Shown here: positions 63,736 to 64,000 of the stretch, piece after piece | Numbering within the stretch: position 1 is the first letter of the stretch | How the letters are laid out: each line of letters begins with the position of its first letter | Source of the DNA: Phymatolithon calcareum | Taxonomy: Eukaryota; Rhodophyta; Florideophyceae; Hapalidiales | Assembly: GCA_977006965.1 (NCBI GenBank) | Contig: OZ345354.1 | Location: 1,922,001 to 1,986,000 of the forward strand | Length of the DNA stretch: 64,000 bases | Direction of reading: 5' to 3' | Notes under the pieces: model-generated | The model's database searches: none | The model's input: the letters and a program-made list of their open reading frames with translations, nothing else | What the model was told of the DNA's origin: nothing | Translations under genes and position numbers: made by a program

Positions 63736-64000
63736 TACTCTCATAGATTATTTCTCTTCTGTTGTTCAGGAATTTGGGCTTCATTGTCTTCCTCCTCGTC
63801 CGCCACACTGTTCTTCGAACAAGATTCCTCCGTACCTATTTTGCAAGGCAAGAACAATAGGAATTAGAGTTCTATTTAGCCTCCCGTTGCGTAGCTAGCC
63901 ATATTTACAATAAACTGTAATACCTCGACTATACGCACGGGAAATTTGAAACAAACGAGGCTGTCGTAACTGTTAAACAGCATAAATATATTTGCGGATA

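Larger units (their letters stand above)
57953..64000. repeat. Tandem segmental duplication, unit 2 (continues beyond the window)
   Basis: Same content as unit 1, with DR-A copy 4 at the start. Here the DR-A hairpin is intact: AACTAAAGTTATGG at 57,953-57,966 and CCATAACTTTAGTT at 57,996-58,009. The window ends at the position equivalent to about 57,870 of unit 1, so roughly 80 bp of the unit are missing and a third unit cannot be excluded. Confidence 0.92.

Overview
This is nuclear DNA of a eukaryote. The left end carries long, intronless, well-conserved eukaryotic genes: a NOL8-type nucleolar RNA-binding protein and APC1, the scaffold of the anaphase-promoting complex. The rest is mostly transposons and repeats, with a Helitron, a LINE, a hAT element, gene fragments and one gene with a short GT-AG intron. 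Sparse short introns, compact genes and repeat-rich intergenic islands would fit a multicellular red alga such as Chondrus. That assignment is inference from architecture, not from a marker gene.

Layout. 1-10,190 is a gene island: a NOL8-like gene (minus), APC1 (plus) sharing a 599-bp divergent intergenic region with it, a perfect 44-bp palindrome, and an aminoglycoside-phosphotransferase-fold kinase (plus). 10,680-12,700 holds a dispersed repeat (DR-A) and AT-rich DNA. 12,700-20,530 is a Helitron on the minus strand. Its Rep/Pif1-helicase/OTU protein is split in two by a +1 shift lying between the HUH and two-tyrosine motifs. A (GTTTT)n array of about 277 bp sits immediately upstream of its start codon. 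20,530-24,000 is a field of hairpin-bearing repeats (HPM), one of them interrupted by a 609-bp element with 24-bp terminal inverted repeats.

24,012-25,056 is a TATA-driven gene with one 76-nt intron and no recognised function. 25,100-31,310 is a graveyard of gene fragments: GMC oxidoreductase, bromodomain plus CFP1-like zinc finger, and a hedgehog-type Hint domain. From 31,300 on, a composite repeat (CR) recurs five times. Each copy ends in a relative of the promoter of the 24,012 gene, and four of the five also keep some of its 5' coding sequence. In the two rightmost copies that 5' end is fused to Sel1 repeats. Three degraded copies of a TruC/RluA-type pseudouridine synthase lie in the same mosaic.

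41,500-51,800 contains Sel1 fragments, a truncated LINE pseudogene (minus), and a second LINE copy (plus) flanked by a 15-bp target-site duplication. That second copy is split by a 738-bp hAT element with its own 8-bp duplication; removing the hAT restores one reading frame. 51,840-64,000 is a nearly identical tandem duplication of about 6.13 kb, with the second unit running off the window.

The genes do not form a pathway. The left genes are housekeeping, and the right 50 kb records layered transposition, gene-fragment capture and recent segmental duplication. All family calls come from motifs read by eye.
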